Positions 35,992 through 47,280 of a stretch of 64,000 nt of DNA are shown here, piece after piece. Source of the stretch: Lolium rigidum. Its lineage: Eukaryota; Streptophyta; Magnoliopsida; Poales; Poaceae. The notes under the pieces were generated by a model, which did not search any database, was not told the DNA's origin, and saw only the letters and a list, made by a program, of their open reading frames with translations. Location of the stretch: contig NC_061508.1 of the NCBI RefSeq assembly GCF_022539505.1, positions 68,333,754 through 68,397,753 on the forward strand, written 5' to 3'. How positions within the stretch are numbered: the first letter of the stretch is position 1; every line of letters begins with the position of its first letter. The position numbers and the translations under genes were made by a program.

Positions 35992-37447
35992 ATGCACAAG
36001 CTCGTATGCTCTGCTTTTCTTCTGCTCCTCCTCTCGTCATCCACGGCGGGGGACCCCGGCGTCCCGTGCTACCAATCCATCTTCAGCTTCGGCGACTCCT
36101 TCGCCGACACGGGCAACAACCCCGTCGTCTTCCAATGGTACTCCATCTTCGACCCGGTGACGCGACCTCCGTACGGCACCACCTTCTTCGGCCGCCCAAC
36201 GGGCCGGAACGGCGACGGCCGGCTGATAATTGATTTCATCGGTAGATAATCTGCATTTCAGTTTTTGTCCTAGCGGCCTGGCTATTCACTCGATAACTCT
36301 AGGTTCTTTGCGGGAGCAGCTGAAAAGCTGGGTCTGCCTTACGTGCCGCCCACCCTGGCGCACAACGGCAGCTTCCGTCAAGGGGCCAACTTCGCCGTCG
36401 GCGCCGCCACCGCTGTGGACGCCGGATTCTTCCACGAGAGGGGCATTCCCGGTGCCCCCAGCAAGTTCCCCCTCAACACCAGCTTAGGCGTGCAGCTGGA
36501 GTGGTTCGAGTCGATGAAGCCCTCCTTGTGCCGGACAGCCCGAGGTTAGTATCTACTTGTTGGCGTGTTTGATGCATGATGCGAGCTGGAATGATGGATA
36601 GGGATGCGTGCAGAGTGCGAGGAATTCTTCGGCAAGTCCCTCTTCTTGGTGGGCGAGTTCGGAGTCAACGACTATCACCTCTTTTTCCAGAAGAAAATGG
36701 TAGATGAAGTCATGTCCTTCGTTCCACATGTGGTGGCGACCATCTCCATGGCCATCGAGGTACTGCCTGCTCTCATCCGTCAGTTCACTCATGGAGATCG
36801 ATGTGCTGCACTGAACCAATGCTAAGTCCATTGCGATGTCAAGTACAGAGGCTGATCATTGAGCATGGCGCCAGGAGCCTGGTGGTTCCCGGCGTGATCC
36901 CGTCAGGATGCTCGCCGCCGATTCTGGCCAAGTTCGCCGGCGCCTCGCAAGCAGCGTACGACTCTAAGACTGGCTGTCTGAAAGAGTACAACGAGCTGGG
37001 TTTGCGCCACAACTCGCTGCTGCAGGCAGCCCTTGCTAAGATCCGGGCCAAGCACCGGGACGTCATGATCGTCTACGCCGATTTCTTCGGCCCCATCATG
37101 GAGATGGTGGAGTCACCTCGCAAGTTTGGTCAGCGCTAGCTCAACTGGCTCTACGTTCAAACTAAGACAGAAGTTTCAGGCATGAATACAGATTTGATGA
37201 TTCCATTATTGCAGGTTTTGAGGAAGACGTGCTAACAGTGTGCTGTGGAGGCCCCGGAAGGTACAGGGTCAACGCGACGGTTCCATGCGGCGATGCAGCT
37301 GCAACCACGTGCCGGCGTCCGTCCAATCGGCTCTACTGGGATGGCGTCCATCTCACCGAGGCGGCTAACCGTCACGTCGCGGATCGATGGTTGGCCCAGA
37401 TGAACGCATTTGGGAGAGCCGGCTGCAAGAAACCAAGTTCGTCGTGA
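35992..37447 (+). CDS. GDSL esterase/lipase, secreted, five exons
   Basis: Exons 35992-36241, 36320-36544, 36614-36759, 36849-37128 and 37215-37447 join with GT-AG introns of 69-89 bp into an unbroken 377-residue frame. The second-exon acceptor at 36319 was chosen because it gives DFIAEKLGLP, the family's usual text. SGNH hydrolase features: a signal peptide of about 20 residues (MHKLVCSAFLLLLLSSSTAG); block I FSFGDSFADTGNN with nucleophile Ser36; block III GEFGVNDYH with Asn177; block V YWDGVHL with Asp343 and His346. The enzyme should be an extracellular ester hydrolase acting on lipid, cutin-like or acetylated carbohydrate substrates; the exact substrate cannot be read from sequence. Length and five-exon layout are normal for plant members. 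It is the best-preserved gene in the window. Confidence 0.9.
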
Positions 37448-37592
37448 GCCAGCCATAACAACCAAGCTTTTCTGAATCTGCATGTGTTTTATTTCATGTC
37501 CGTCTTATATTCAAATTCTCATACTGTATTGGTCTTTTGGAGGCATGTAAAAGGCCGGTCGTCATTTCAAATTCTTGTACCCAAGATCCTTA

Positions 37593-38160
37593 GAGCATCT
37601 CCAACATGCACCCAAAAAAGTCTAGGCACGCTAAAAACGATTTTTTTGGGCGCGGGGGGTGCAACTCGGCACTCCAGCAGTAAAAACGAGCACGGTAAAA
37701 AAATCAGCGTGCGATATTGCGGCATTGCGCGCGACATATTTGACGCATCCGTTCCAGCGCGCGGCAAAACAACTTGTCACGCGTGAAAACGCACGCTCGC
37801 TTTTCCCCTTCCTCGCGCCGGCGATGGACGGCCACGTTGTCCCTCCCCAACCCAATCCCGCCGGCATAGATGGACTATCCCCGCCTTCCACATCAAATAC
37901 CGCGGCCGCTGTGGGAAACCCTAGCGTAGGGGTGGTGCGCAACCTCTTCGTCGCACCCCGGCCGAGTGGGGCGGCCGAAATTGTTGCGCAGGCGCCAACA
38001 GTGGCTGCTAGGAAATCCGTCCCCAAGCGCCCGTCATCTGCTGCTGCGCCAGCGGCCGTGGCAGCGCAGAAAAAGCAGAAGGCGCCCGCTGCAAAGAGGA
38101 CCAAGGTGACCGCCGCGTCAGCTGCTGCTTCAGCGGCTTCCCAGTTCCAACTGCCGCCGC
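37593..38160 (+). mobile_element. 5' half of a PIF/Harbinger element with ORF1
   Basis: TTA at 37590-37592 followed by GAGCATCTCCAACATGC is a typical PIF/Harbinger target site and terminal repeat. From ATG 37824 an open frame starts MDGHVVPPQPNPAGIDG and continues with an Ala/Lys-rich segment, the N-terminus of the second (Myb/NAM-like) protein seen in grass Harbinger elements. The frame runs to about 38160, where the sequence changes abruptly to NF-X1-type fingers. No matching right terminus was found, so the element's 3' half is missing. Confidence 0.65.
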
Positions 38161-38164
38161 CTCC

Positions 38165-40342
38165 ACCGCTGGCCCCACATGCACGATTGGCACCAGCAGC
38201 ACATGCCATTGCGGCAAGACAAGGCTCCAGGAGAAGAGGGCGAGCTGCTTGGACCCAATCCCCACCTGCGACAAGGTTTGCGACAAGAAGTTGCCGTGTG
38301 GGGTGCATCGGTGCAAGGTTACATGTCATGAGGGGAAGTGTCCGCCGTGCTTGGTACGCGTCGAGCGGAGGTGCCGCTGTGGCTCATCAGATGGTGGAGT
38401 GCTACATGGTCACAGTGGAAGAGTTCCATTGCAACAAGCCCTGTGGCCGCAAGAAGAACTGTGGTAGGCACAGGTGCAGTGAGTGTTGTTGCCCGATGTC
38501 GAAGCCATTTGCTCAGCATGAAGGTGACAACATGGATCGTCATTTCTGCCAGATACCATGTGGCAAGAAGCTCCGGTGTGGGCAGCACGGATGCTAGCAT
38601 CTCTGCCACAGTGGTCACTGCGATCCTTGCCGCGAGACCATATTCAGTGATCTCACTTGTGCCTGTGGCAGGACATCTATTCTGCCACCACAGCCGTGCG
38701 GCACACCAGCTCCATCATGCCCGCACCAGTGCATTGTCCCTCAACCTTGTGGGCATCCAGCTTCGCATCAATGCCATTTTGGAGACTGCCTGCCTTGGGT
38801 GGTGCCTGTAATGAGAGAATGCACTGGGGGACATGTGATGTTAAGGAACATCCCTTGTTGTTCAAAGGACATCCGATGCAACCAACCCTGCGGTAAGAAC
38901 CGTCAATGTGGACTGCACGCTTGCGCCAGGACTTGCCATCCTTCCCCTTGTGATCCGCCGCCTACAAATGGAGAGGCTAGTTCAAGCTCTGGGAGCAAAG
39001 TTTCATGTGGACAGTTATGCAGTGTCCCAAGGAGGGAATGCAAGCACACTTGCAATACCCCATGCCACCCATTATCACCTTGCCCAGACATTAGATGTGA
39101 AGTCCGTGTGACTATTACCTGTTCTTGTGGCCGTATCACTTCAACTGTGCCGTGCAGTGCTGGTGGATCATACAATGGTGATAGTATGTTTGATACTTCC
39201 ATCATACAGAAGCTGCCAATGCCTCTCCAGCCATGAATTCAAGCGGGATGAGGGTACCTCTTGGGCAGAGGAAGCTTTGCTGTGATGAGGAGTGTGCAAA
39301 AATGGAGAGGAAAAGGGTCCTTGCTGAAGCTTTCGACATCCTACCGCCCAATCTAGATGCATTGAATTTTGGTGAGAACTCAAGCGCATCGGAATTGCTT
39401 TCTGATCTTCTCCATCGAGAGCCAAAGTGGGTGCTGGCCATAGAGGAGCGGTGCAAATTTCTTGTGCTTGGAAAGGCGCGAGGGAATTCTTCAAGTAACA
39501 TCAAGGTCCATGTGTTCTGTCAAATGACGAAGGACAAGAGGGATGCAATCAGGCTCATTGCAGATAGGTGGAAGCTGTCTGTTCAGGCTGTTGGTTGGGA
39601 GCCCAAGAGTTTTGTTACCATCCATGTCACACCCAAGTCGAAGGTGCCTGCTCGTGTTCTGGGCTCCAAAGCTGGTATCCCTGTCCCGGCTTCCCATCCT
39701 TACTTTGATCCCATGGTGGACATGGACCCGAGGCTCGTTATTGCAATGCTGGACCTGCCAAGGGAAGCTGATGTTAGCTCCCTGGTCTTGAGGTTTGGCC
39801 GGGAGTGCGAATTGGTTTTCCTGAATGACAAGAATGCCTTGGCGGTCTTCCGTGATCCAGCTAAAGCAGTGACAGCGCTGAGGCGGCTGGACTATGGGTC
39901 TGCTTACCAGGGGGCTGTGATGTTTTACCCAAGCAGCATCACTCAGGCTTCTTCATCAGGAAATGTGTGGGTTCGGGCACAGAGGGACGGAGGATCCACT
40001 GCACAGGGCAGTGCCAATCCATGGAAGAAGGCTAGTGCCTCTGAGCCTGGATCATCTGGAGACTGGACAGTACTCGGTCATTCTCTTGGGACGAGTGTGA
40101 TTGGTCAAGCTCCAGGCTCAGCTTGGAGGCAGGCTGATACCCCTAGCCAGGTCATGGGTACAAATAGATTGAATGCTCTGCAGTCTCCTGCTGGCACAAG
40201 CACCCTGCCAGCCAACAAACGCAAGCCTGATCTTCGCACTATGCTGGGTCCAGAGCACAGAGCGTTGGGCAAGCACTGCCCAAGCTCCAGCCGGACCTCG
40301 AAGTGGAAAACTGGGAAGAATCGTGCGAGTGATGAGGTGTAG
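38165..40342 (+). pseudogene. NFXL1: NF-X1-type zinc-finger protein (NFXL1-like), 5'-truncated
   Basis: Successive cysteine-rich NF-X1 fingers are visible: CDKVCDKKLPCGVHRC, CNKPCGRKKNCGRHRC, CQIPCGKKLRCGQHGC, CNQPCGKNRQCGLHAC. A C-terminal R3H-like region follows (KRDAIRLIADRWKLSVQAVG), then a low-complexity tail ending at 40342. Plant NFXL1 is a nuclear regulator of stress and defence responses with RING-like and NF-X1 fingers. Breaks: a one-base shift near 38390, an in-frame TAG at 38596, and another one-base shift near 39234. The start codon and upstream fingers are gone, replaced by the Harbinger ORF1. The last 369 codons (39233-40342) are open and well conserved, which suggests that loss of function was recent or that some breaks are consensus errors. 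Confidence 0.8.
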
Positions 40343-42286
40343 GTGGTTTGGTCGAGATTCCTTGTTTTTGTTTAGATATCGTTCAGAAGTACTGATTTTA
40401 TCGCCGGGGCAATCCCCATGTAAGGCTGCTGCTTATTTTGCAGAGCTTCATTTGAACTAAGAAGAAACATGACATAAATTTGCCTTCTACTCTCTGCTCG
40501 CTTTCTGTGTTTATGGTACTTTGTGTGATCTTAATGCTTTCTTACGCAGTAATGCAAGGGAAATGCCGTGCAGATTTTGCTTCTGTTCCAAAGTGTTGAT
40601 ATGTAGTCAGCTCCGAAGTTCTTCTATCCGTGTGGTCTTAATGCTCGAGTTACAGTATCCACCACAGAATTTTACAAAAGGAATTTTTCTATTATTAGCT
40701 TACGAGATTACCAACACAGTCGATTCTTCACCAACATTACATGATTGTGTAGCACACTGTTTTCCGATGATGGATTGGTGTTATATCTCTGCAGTGTCAG
40801 GTTTAATCAGATTTGGAAAGCTACTACTGTGTCTAGTGGTTTGCATAGGGAATTTTTTTTTGTATCTGCAGGTCAGCAGGTGGTAAGTTCCATCTATCCA
40901 ATAAATGGTCAGGCTTGATACCCTAAAAAGTACAACAGTGAGTTACCTGCCCATTTAGTGGAAGTTTACCCAATGCATGCACCTTGGGACTTTAGCTTCA
41001 GTTTGCAGCATTACACCTTGATATTTGGATTTTTGCTTGCACTGTGGAGTTGGTCTTATTCAGGACACGCAGTTGATGTTCGATGGAATGCCTCAGTTGG
41101 ATGTGTGTTTTCGTATTATGTTTCATGTTGGAAAAAACAATCGTCGACATTTATTTATAATCAAAAATGTGCACCGATGCATTAAATAGTTGTTGTATGC
41201 ATAATTGTTTTTGTTGGGTTTTACCTCCTAGTTGAATAGTTTATGTATTGCATCAAGTTGGCTAGCTTTCATCCATCAAATCACATATTTAGCCTTCTTA
41301 ATAAACTAGAATGTACAATAATAAATACTTGTACATGATGATGCAAAGCTTTTGGTGGTTATATTAAGAAATAGATACATACACACATAATATTTTCTTA
41401 CTGTCCTTGCATGCTATTCTTCAGTTCATTGATTTGGATCCTGTGCCAGCCTTTTCATCTTTTAGTTGTTTATTAATAGGCCATCACTTTCTAAAGTAAA
41501 ATTCTTTAATTGGACTTTTTGCTACATACTCTAAAGCAATTCTACTTGTATTAATTTTCAGATTTATGTCGGTTTCATATTCCTTGCCTGTTCCTTTTTA
41601 CTGCGAGGTGCGCTCCCTGTCCGTTTGTGTGGTTGCTCTGAGGTCAAGTCGCACCTCCTCTGTTGATGTGTTACAGATATTGTGGTTAGTGATGTGATAG
41701 TTCTGTTCATTTCCTAATGTATCAAATATCTACCAGATGTTTAATATTCATTCATAATTCTGTGAATCCTTGTGAGAACAAACTTTTCCTGAATACTTAA
41801 CTGAAAAACATTACTAAATACAAAATAGATGTGGTTCCCTTTGTCTGTTTAAACATCACAACTGCAGAATTGGTTGGATCTCATACCAAATGTTTTGATC
41901 ATTACTAAGTTCAATCCAACATATCCTTGGAATGATTTCAATCAGAATGCACGTCAGATTTAGCATCCTAGAACGTTCTCTAGAACACATGTCTACATCT
42001 AAACTCACCTTTGCGGCATGTTTTTCATCTAGAACGCTCACAGAACAATAAGTTGCAATATTTTCCCGTCATGCACGTTCTCCCTCCCTTTCCCTTCTCG
42101 TTGCTATCACGGCCCTGGCTTACACATGCTAGGCTGTGGCCTGTGGCAGGCAAGGAAGGTGAGGCCTCCCTGTCAGTATGCCTGTTTGGTGACCGTCGGC
42201 CCTCAAGCCTCTCCCACACGCTGGTCGCTGGCCTTCGCCACCGGTGATCCACCATGCTGCTTGCTGGCCTCGTCTTCTGTACTTAA
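40343..42286. other. 3' flank of the NFXL1 relic and AT-rich spacer
   Basis: No gene. 40550-40620 (CCGTGCAGATTTTGCTTCTG) is a partial copy of blocks at 44868 and 46900. The rest is AT-rich with short frames only; 42.06-42.28 kb is a short GC-richer stretch. Confidence 0.5.
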
Positions 42287-43685
42287 GAGCATCACTAGTA
42301 GAACCCCTAAACCGTCAAATCCTCAAAGCAGTTTAAGGGTTGAGAATGGGCATTTTTTGGCACTTTTGAGGGGTGAAAAACAGGGGCAAATACTAGAACC
42401 CTCAAACCCTTAAAAACATTCATGATATATCACAATTGTTCATAGGTAGACACTGACATTGACACTAGGTAGACACTGACATTGACACTTGGTAGATAGT
42501 TACTAGGTAGACACTGACACCATCTAGGGTTTATCCCAGAAGTCCTCATCGAAATCGGAGCTGTCGCCATCCTCCGCGGCCTTCTTGGCGGCTTCCTCCG
42601 CGGCATCATCGGCCTCCATCTCCGTGACCATCTTGTCGTACCAATCGGGATCCTCCGCGGCCTTCTGGGCGGCTTCCTCCGCGTCATCCTCGGCCTCCAT
42701 CTCCGCGATCAGCTTATCGATCCAATCGGGATCGTCGTCGTCGGAGCTATCGTCAACTACGATAGTGGGAGGCGGCGCCGAGGATGAAGACGGTCGAAGG
42801 CGGCCGCCGCAGCTCGCTTCACCGCCAGTTGCGCGTAGAACTCGAGCTCCTCTGCGACATTCTGCGGATGCGGCGCACGGAAGGCGGCCATTTCCGCCTC
42901 ATCGCGGTTCCGGATGGACATCCGCATGTATTCCCGGCGGACAGCGCGCTCCTCGGCGCGAGGTAACGACGCTGAACGGCGACGCCACGAACTCGGCCGC
43001 CGCGAGGTTGTCGACGTCGAAGAAGTTCCGTGGCCCGGCGCCGTCGTCGTAGCGCCACACCATGACGTCGTACGCGCGGGCGGCGAGTTTGGCCGAGTCG
43101 AACGTCCCGAGCCAAAACCGCTCGCCGCACGCCGTGGTAGCCGGTGGACGAGCGCGGCAGGGCGCGGAGCGGCGGCATCTCCACGGCTCGGGGCGGCGCG
43201 GCGGGGCGGTAGGGGTCGGCGGCGGCGCGGAGGTGGGAGGCGCGGCTCGGGGAGGCGGGGTGGCAGGAGTCGGGGAGGCAGGGGTCGGCGGCGGCGCGGG
43301 GAGGTGCGGGAGGCGGGCGGCAGGGCGTCTCGGGGCGGCGGCTGGCGGGGAGGCGCGGATCCGGGGGCGGGGAGCTCGCGGCGGCGGCAGGGGTCGCGCG
43401 GAGGCGGGCGCCGGCCGGAATCGCGGCGGAGGCGGGCGGCGGCGCGGAGGCGGGAGGTTGGGAGGGGAAATTTCCCTCCCGCGCGACGCAGGAAGAGGAG
43501 TGCGGGTTGGGGGCTGTTTGGCCTCCCCAACCCCTACTTCTACAGGTTGAAAATGGGTTTGAGGGTTGGGCCTTTAAATTTTTTTGATGGTTTGAGGGTT
43601 TAGGGGTTCTAGTCTACCCGTTTTTCCTCTCACAAACTGTAAAAAAGCAGTTATTTTTTAGGGTTTGAGGGTTTAAGGGCTGCTC
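42287..43685 (-). mobile_element. PIF/Harbinger-like element, 1.4 kb, with cargo
   Basis: Left end GAGCATCACTAGTAGAACCC and right end ...TTAAGGGCTGCTC are inverted at the outer bases (GAGCA) with related subterminal ACCCTCAAACCC-type motifs. TAA lies on both sides (42284-42286 and 43686-43688), the expected target duplication. Apart from a decayed AP2/ERF-like gene on the minus strand, nothing resembling a transposase is present, so it is non-autonomous. Confidence 0.65.
42524..43160 (-). pseudogene. AP2/ERF-like gene carried by the Harbinger-like element
   Basis: Read from the right: TGYHGVR, the first AP2 beta-strand, joins directly to ERFWLGTFDSAKLAARAYD, the third strand and helix, so the middle of the AP2 fold is missing. 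Then FFDVDNLAAAEFVASP; after a frame change REYMRMSIRNRDEAEMAAFR; and after another change an acidic tail with a 27-residue repeat (DPDWIDKLIAEMEAEDDAEE and DPDWYDKMVTEMEADDAAEE) ending in a stop at 42524-42526. AP2 proteins bind GCC-box or DRE DNA. With the internal deletion and two frame changes this copy is not expected to bind. It occupies most of the element's coding capacity. Confidence 0.6.
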
Positions 43686-44860
43686 TAATATATGGCTGAA
43701 TGGCTGAAACGCATCGCGTTGGGTTCGCCAGTCTCCTCCTCCAACCCGTTTCTTGTTGCCCATGTCGTACTTCTTTGAGACACAAGTGATGGTGTTCAGC
43801 GATCAGCTGCAACAACAATTCAGCCTGTAGGTTATTGTGTCATATCATTTCAATCTATTTTTTCCAAATTCTTCATATCAGTGCCTATTAAATAGTCACA
43901 TATCCATAGATATTTATCATGTTTATGTTAAAATCTCTAAACATATAATAATTCACAGTTTTACAGACTGAACTATACTGTTTTGTCATGTTTTCTTCAG
44001 ATTCTTGATCAGGTTCTCCTTTGCAGGGGAAACACATTGTCAGTGGTGCTGTTTATAAGTAAGTTATGATTCCCTATCACTTGGTTTGTCTTATTCACCA
44101 GGTTCATGCCCGAAGAATTTGAAATATTAAAAGGTATGAACACGAACCATGCCACTTAGAGCTCCTGCGCCTGTCCATGCAGTGATTGGTTAAAAGTGCT
44201 CTCTAGCTGGTTATCACCATGGATGATGCCAAATCACCATGGATCATATGAAGCTTTGTGAGTTGCAGTGACATATGATGATTTAATAGGATATCAGGTT
44301 TTGAATTTGGTGAGCAGAAAAATTGTAGAAAATCAATAGTGAAATGCTCACAGTATGTTTCCATTCACATGATCACCAGGTCCACTTTGTTTGGAGTAAT
44401 GCTAGGATACATGTCGATAGCTGTACTGATCTCAGCTTGGTTCTGTCACTTTTTCTTTACTCTTAGGTTTATGTGTTGAATTAAAATATCGGGTCAAGTG
44501 CTGCCACAACATACATGTTATATTGGGTTTTCATCAGTCCTTAGTACTCCCTGTTATTGTGGTCTCTTTTTGGTACTCGTAAGTTTTTTGGTAAGTAAAC
44601 ATCGGCATATCATGGTTGTTTAATAGAACCCCCAAATGCCCAAATAGGGAATCTAGCTATTTGAACTAACAATAATAGAATCCCCAAATGCCCAAATAGT
44701 TTTCATCAGTCCTTAGTACTCCCTTCATTCGAACTAACAATAAATAATCCATAAATTTGCTCCCGTCTGCTCACTTCCTGGGTTTGGATGGTACCTTGTG
44801 AATCTCAAGCATGTGTATTCTCCTTATAATTGGGCTGTGCCGTTCTGGTGCTGATATTTT
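43686..44860. other. AT-rich spacer
   Basis: No gene. A short local duplication (TTTTCATCAGTCCTTAGTAC at about 44530 and 44700, and CCCCAAATGCCCAAATAG at 44632 and 44682) is the only structure noted. Confidence 0.5.
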
Positions 44861-44867
44861 CTTATCT

Positions 44868-45290
44868 AGTAGTGATGGGGAAATTGCCGTGCAGATTTTG
44901 CCTCTGTTCCAAGTGCTGATATGTGGAGCTGCCTGTGGATGCTTTGGCTTGCGCTGCGTACAGTTGTGATGTGTGGTTCTTGATCGAAGTACTGTTGTAC
45001 TGTGACAGCAAATGGTTCTCTGCTCGATTGATCATTGATTCCCGTTTTCTAAACATCTCGCTAACCGTACCGCGTGTGACGCGTCTTGCAGTTGGTTTCT
45101 ACCCATTTCGGTACGATGAAAATGGATTCCTCGCATAACGAAATATACAATATATTTGTTACTCGGACTAACCAGAAAGTCTGGAGTTTTTTTTAGACAC
45201 CGATGTTCCAGTATTATAGTTAGCCTGCAAAGTTTCAAATTGTTATGTTATGTTATTTGGGAGAAGCAAAACGATGGCCTAGATAAAAAA
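44868..45290. repeat. Direct repeat flanking the CC-like gene, left copy
   Basis: Matches 46900-47280 in the same orientation (shared CAGATTTTGCCTCTGTTCCA, TGTGACAGCAAATGGTTCTC and GATGAAAATGGATTCCT). Its first 60 bp also match 40550-40620 downstream of the NFXL1 relic. Confidence 0.75.
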
Positions 45291-45429
45291 AACTTCTCCT
45301 CTCACAATCAATTCATGTCCTTTTTGACTATTTTACTCTAATAAAAAAGGGGAAAGTTGTGTACCTTTTGACCATTTCACTTCATCATCTGTCTATAATT
45401 TTCATGAGCTCCACTTTCCCCACCTTCGC

Positions 45430-45621
45430 CGGCCGGTTCGATCTGCAGCAGCAGCAGCAGCAGCAGCAGTGGCGATTAAGCTACGTTGGATCCTGGTGGA
45501 CGCTCCTCTGAATTCGCAGGTAAGAACTCGTCCTCTCATAATCAGTTCATATCCTCCTGCTAGCTAGTTGTTGTGCTGATCATTTCGTACTGAATTGGTA
45601 GGTGAAAACTGCACATTAACC
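45430..45621 (+). promoter_or_regulatory. 5' UTR with leader intron of the CC-like gene
   Basis: A (CAG)n tract (about 45445-45471) lies in the leader. A clean intron (CGCAG|GTAAGA at 45519/45520 to TTGGTAG|GTGAAA at 45601/45602, 82 bp) separates leader exons. This excludes the earlier ATG at 45595, which is inside the intron. A TATA-like TCTATAATT lies at about 45391-45399. Confidence 0.5.
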
Positions 45622-46695
45622 ATGGTAATAGAAGCCGCAATCGTACTGATCGGGTGGTTCGTCGTGCCGGTCGTTAATGAGCTGATCCAGGCGGCGCGCG
45701 AGTACGCAGGCAAGAAGTTATCGTCGCCGGGCAAGGAGCTGAAAGAACTGGAGGAAGGTCTTGCTGAGATCAATAGCATGGTGGGTGTAGAAGCAGAAAG
45801 GAAGTCAATCCGAAGAGACCGCAAGGTCGTCATGGAGAGTCTGCTGCGGCTCAAAGGCGCCGCTCAGGCCGCCGAGAGTATCTTGGGCGATCGCCGCACC
45901 ACCGGGAAAGCCATGGAATTCTCCGTGGACTACTTGAGCAAGAGTCTGGACCGGGAGACGGAACTCCGCCCCCAAGGCCTGGAGAGTATTCCTCTTCTCG
46001 TTGATTCGTTCCTCGAGAAAATGGAAGCTATTCTGCGGAAGGAAAACGTAGAAGCTACCGATCCAAGGCAGCAGACTCTGCGGAAACTGACAGGATCAGC
46101 TACATCTCTCCGGAAGCCTGTTTCGAGCAAACCAGAGGACGAGCCTGTTTCGAGCAAGCCATTGGAGCAGCCTCGAGAGGGAAGGTCTCTCCGCAAGCCA
46201 GTTTTGAGCAAGCCATTGGAGCAACCTAATGAGGGAAAGTCTCTTCGCAAGCCTGTCTTAAGCATGCCATTGGAGCAGCCTCGAGAGGGAAGGTCTCTCC
46301 GCAAGCCAGTTTTGAGCAAGCCATTGGAGCGACCTAATGAGGGAAAGTCTCTTCGCAAGCCTGCCTTAAGCATGCCAGTGGAGCAGCCTCTCCAGGGAAA
46401 GTCTCTCCGTAGGCCAGTTTTAAGCATGCCAGTGGAGCAGGCTCTGGAGGAAAAGTCTATCCGCAAGTCAGCTTTAAGCATGCCATTGGAACCTATCCGC
46501 AAGCTTGTTTTAAGCATGCCAGTGGAGCAGGCTCTGGAAGGAAAGTCTATCCGCAAGCCAGCTTTAAGCATGCCATTGGAGCCTCCAGAGGTGAAGTCTC
46601 TCCGCAAACCTGGTTTGAGCAAGCTAGCGGAGGGGAGGTCTCTGTCAGCGGAGGGGCCTCCAGAGGGGAAGTCTCTCCGCAGGCATTCGAATTGA
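45622..46695 (+). CDS. NLR-like N-terminal domain protein with 18-residue repeats
   Basis: ATG 45622 in a strong context (AACCATGG) opens an unbroken 357-residue frame. Residues 1-130 or so are helical and resemble the N-terminal coiled-coil (Rx-N-like) region of grass NLR immune receptors: MVIEAAIVLIGWFVVPVV, then a charged helix with ELKELEEGLAEINSMV and LLRLKGAAQAAESILGD. No NB-ARC P-loop or LRR follows. Instead, from about residue 165, come roughly ten imperfect 18-residue repeats of the form EGKSLRKPVLSMPLEQP. The repeat region is Ser/Lys/Pro-rich and probably disordered. A truncated NLR helper or decoy is one reading; an unrelated membrane-associated helical protein is another. The open frame through all repeats argues that it is a real gene. 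Confidence 0.6.
   Translation: MVIEAAIVLIGWFVVPVVNELIQAAREYAGKKLSSPGKELKELEEGLAEINSMVGVEAERKSIRRDRKVVMESLLRLKGAAQAAESILGDRRTTGKAMEFSVDYLSKSLDRETELRPQGLESIPLLVDSFLEKMEAILRKENVEATDPRQQTLRKLTGSATSLRKPVSSKPEDEPVSSKPLEQPREGRSLRKPVLSKPLEQPNEGKSLRKPVLSMPLEQPREGRSLRKPVLSKPLERPNEGKSLRKPALSMPVEQPLQGKSLRRPVLSMPVEQALEEKSIRKSALSMPLEPIRKLVLSMPVEQALEGKSIRKPALSMPLEPPEVKSLRKPGLSKLAEGRSLSAEGPPEGKSLRRHSN
46110..46690 (+). repeat. 54-bp coding tandem repeat, about 10 units
   Basis: Units such as AAGTCTCTTCGCAAGCCTGT with the AGCATGCCATTGGAGCAGCC phase keep the reading frame. Two sub-families alternate: SKPLEQPNEGK and SMPLEQPREGR. One shortened unit lies near 46490. Confidence 0.85.
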
Positions 46696-46899
46696 CCCAG
46701 GTTCACCACGACACTAAGTTTAACGTGGACGCTTCTTTTTTGATGTTTTCGCTTGTCATAGGGTGGTTGTTGGTCGATCTTGTGTTGTCGGTCTAAATGT
46801 TTTTCCCTTCCATTATTGCGTCCTTCGGCTTGATGAAGATTTTTAGTATTTCAATAATTTGTTCTCTGCTCATTCACTGGAAGACTAGTACTTGTAATT

Positions 46900-47280
46900 T
46901 GTTGTTCAGATTTTGCCTCTGTTCCAAGTGCTGATAAGTGGAGGTGCCTGTGGTCTGTGGATTCTGTGGCTTGAGTTGCGTACAGTTGCGATGTGTGTTT
47001 CATGATTATTTTACTTTTGTACTGTGACAGCAAATGGTTCTCTGCTCAATTGATTCCTATTTTCAAAAAATCTTAATGGTACCATGTGTCCTATGGTAGG
47101 TTTCTACACATTTCGCTATGATGAAAATGGATTCCTTACATGAAGAAGTGTGCAATATATTTGTTAGTACAAGGACTAGCTAAAAAGGCTGGAGTTATTT
47201 TTCAAAAACTGCTGACCTGCAAAGTTTCTAATTGTTATGTTTTGTTATTTGGGAGAAACAAATAAGATAGCCTCACAAGT
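46900..47280. repeat. Direct repeat flanking the CC-like gene, right copy
   Basis: Same block as 44868-45290, more diverged by indels. Together the two copies bracket the gene. Confidence 0.75.

Noticed and set aside
37631..38329. 232-codon minus-strand frame
   Set aside because: Complement of Harbinger ORF1 and NF-X1 finger coding sequence; no motif on this strand.
42914..43603. Arg/Gly-rich 229-codon + strand frame
   Set aside because: Shadow of the AP2-like gene and a CGG-rich stretch; no motif and extreme composition.
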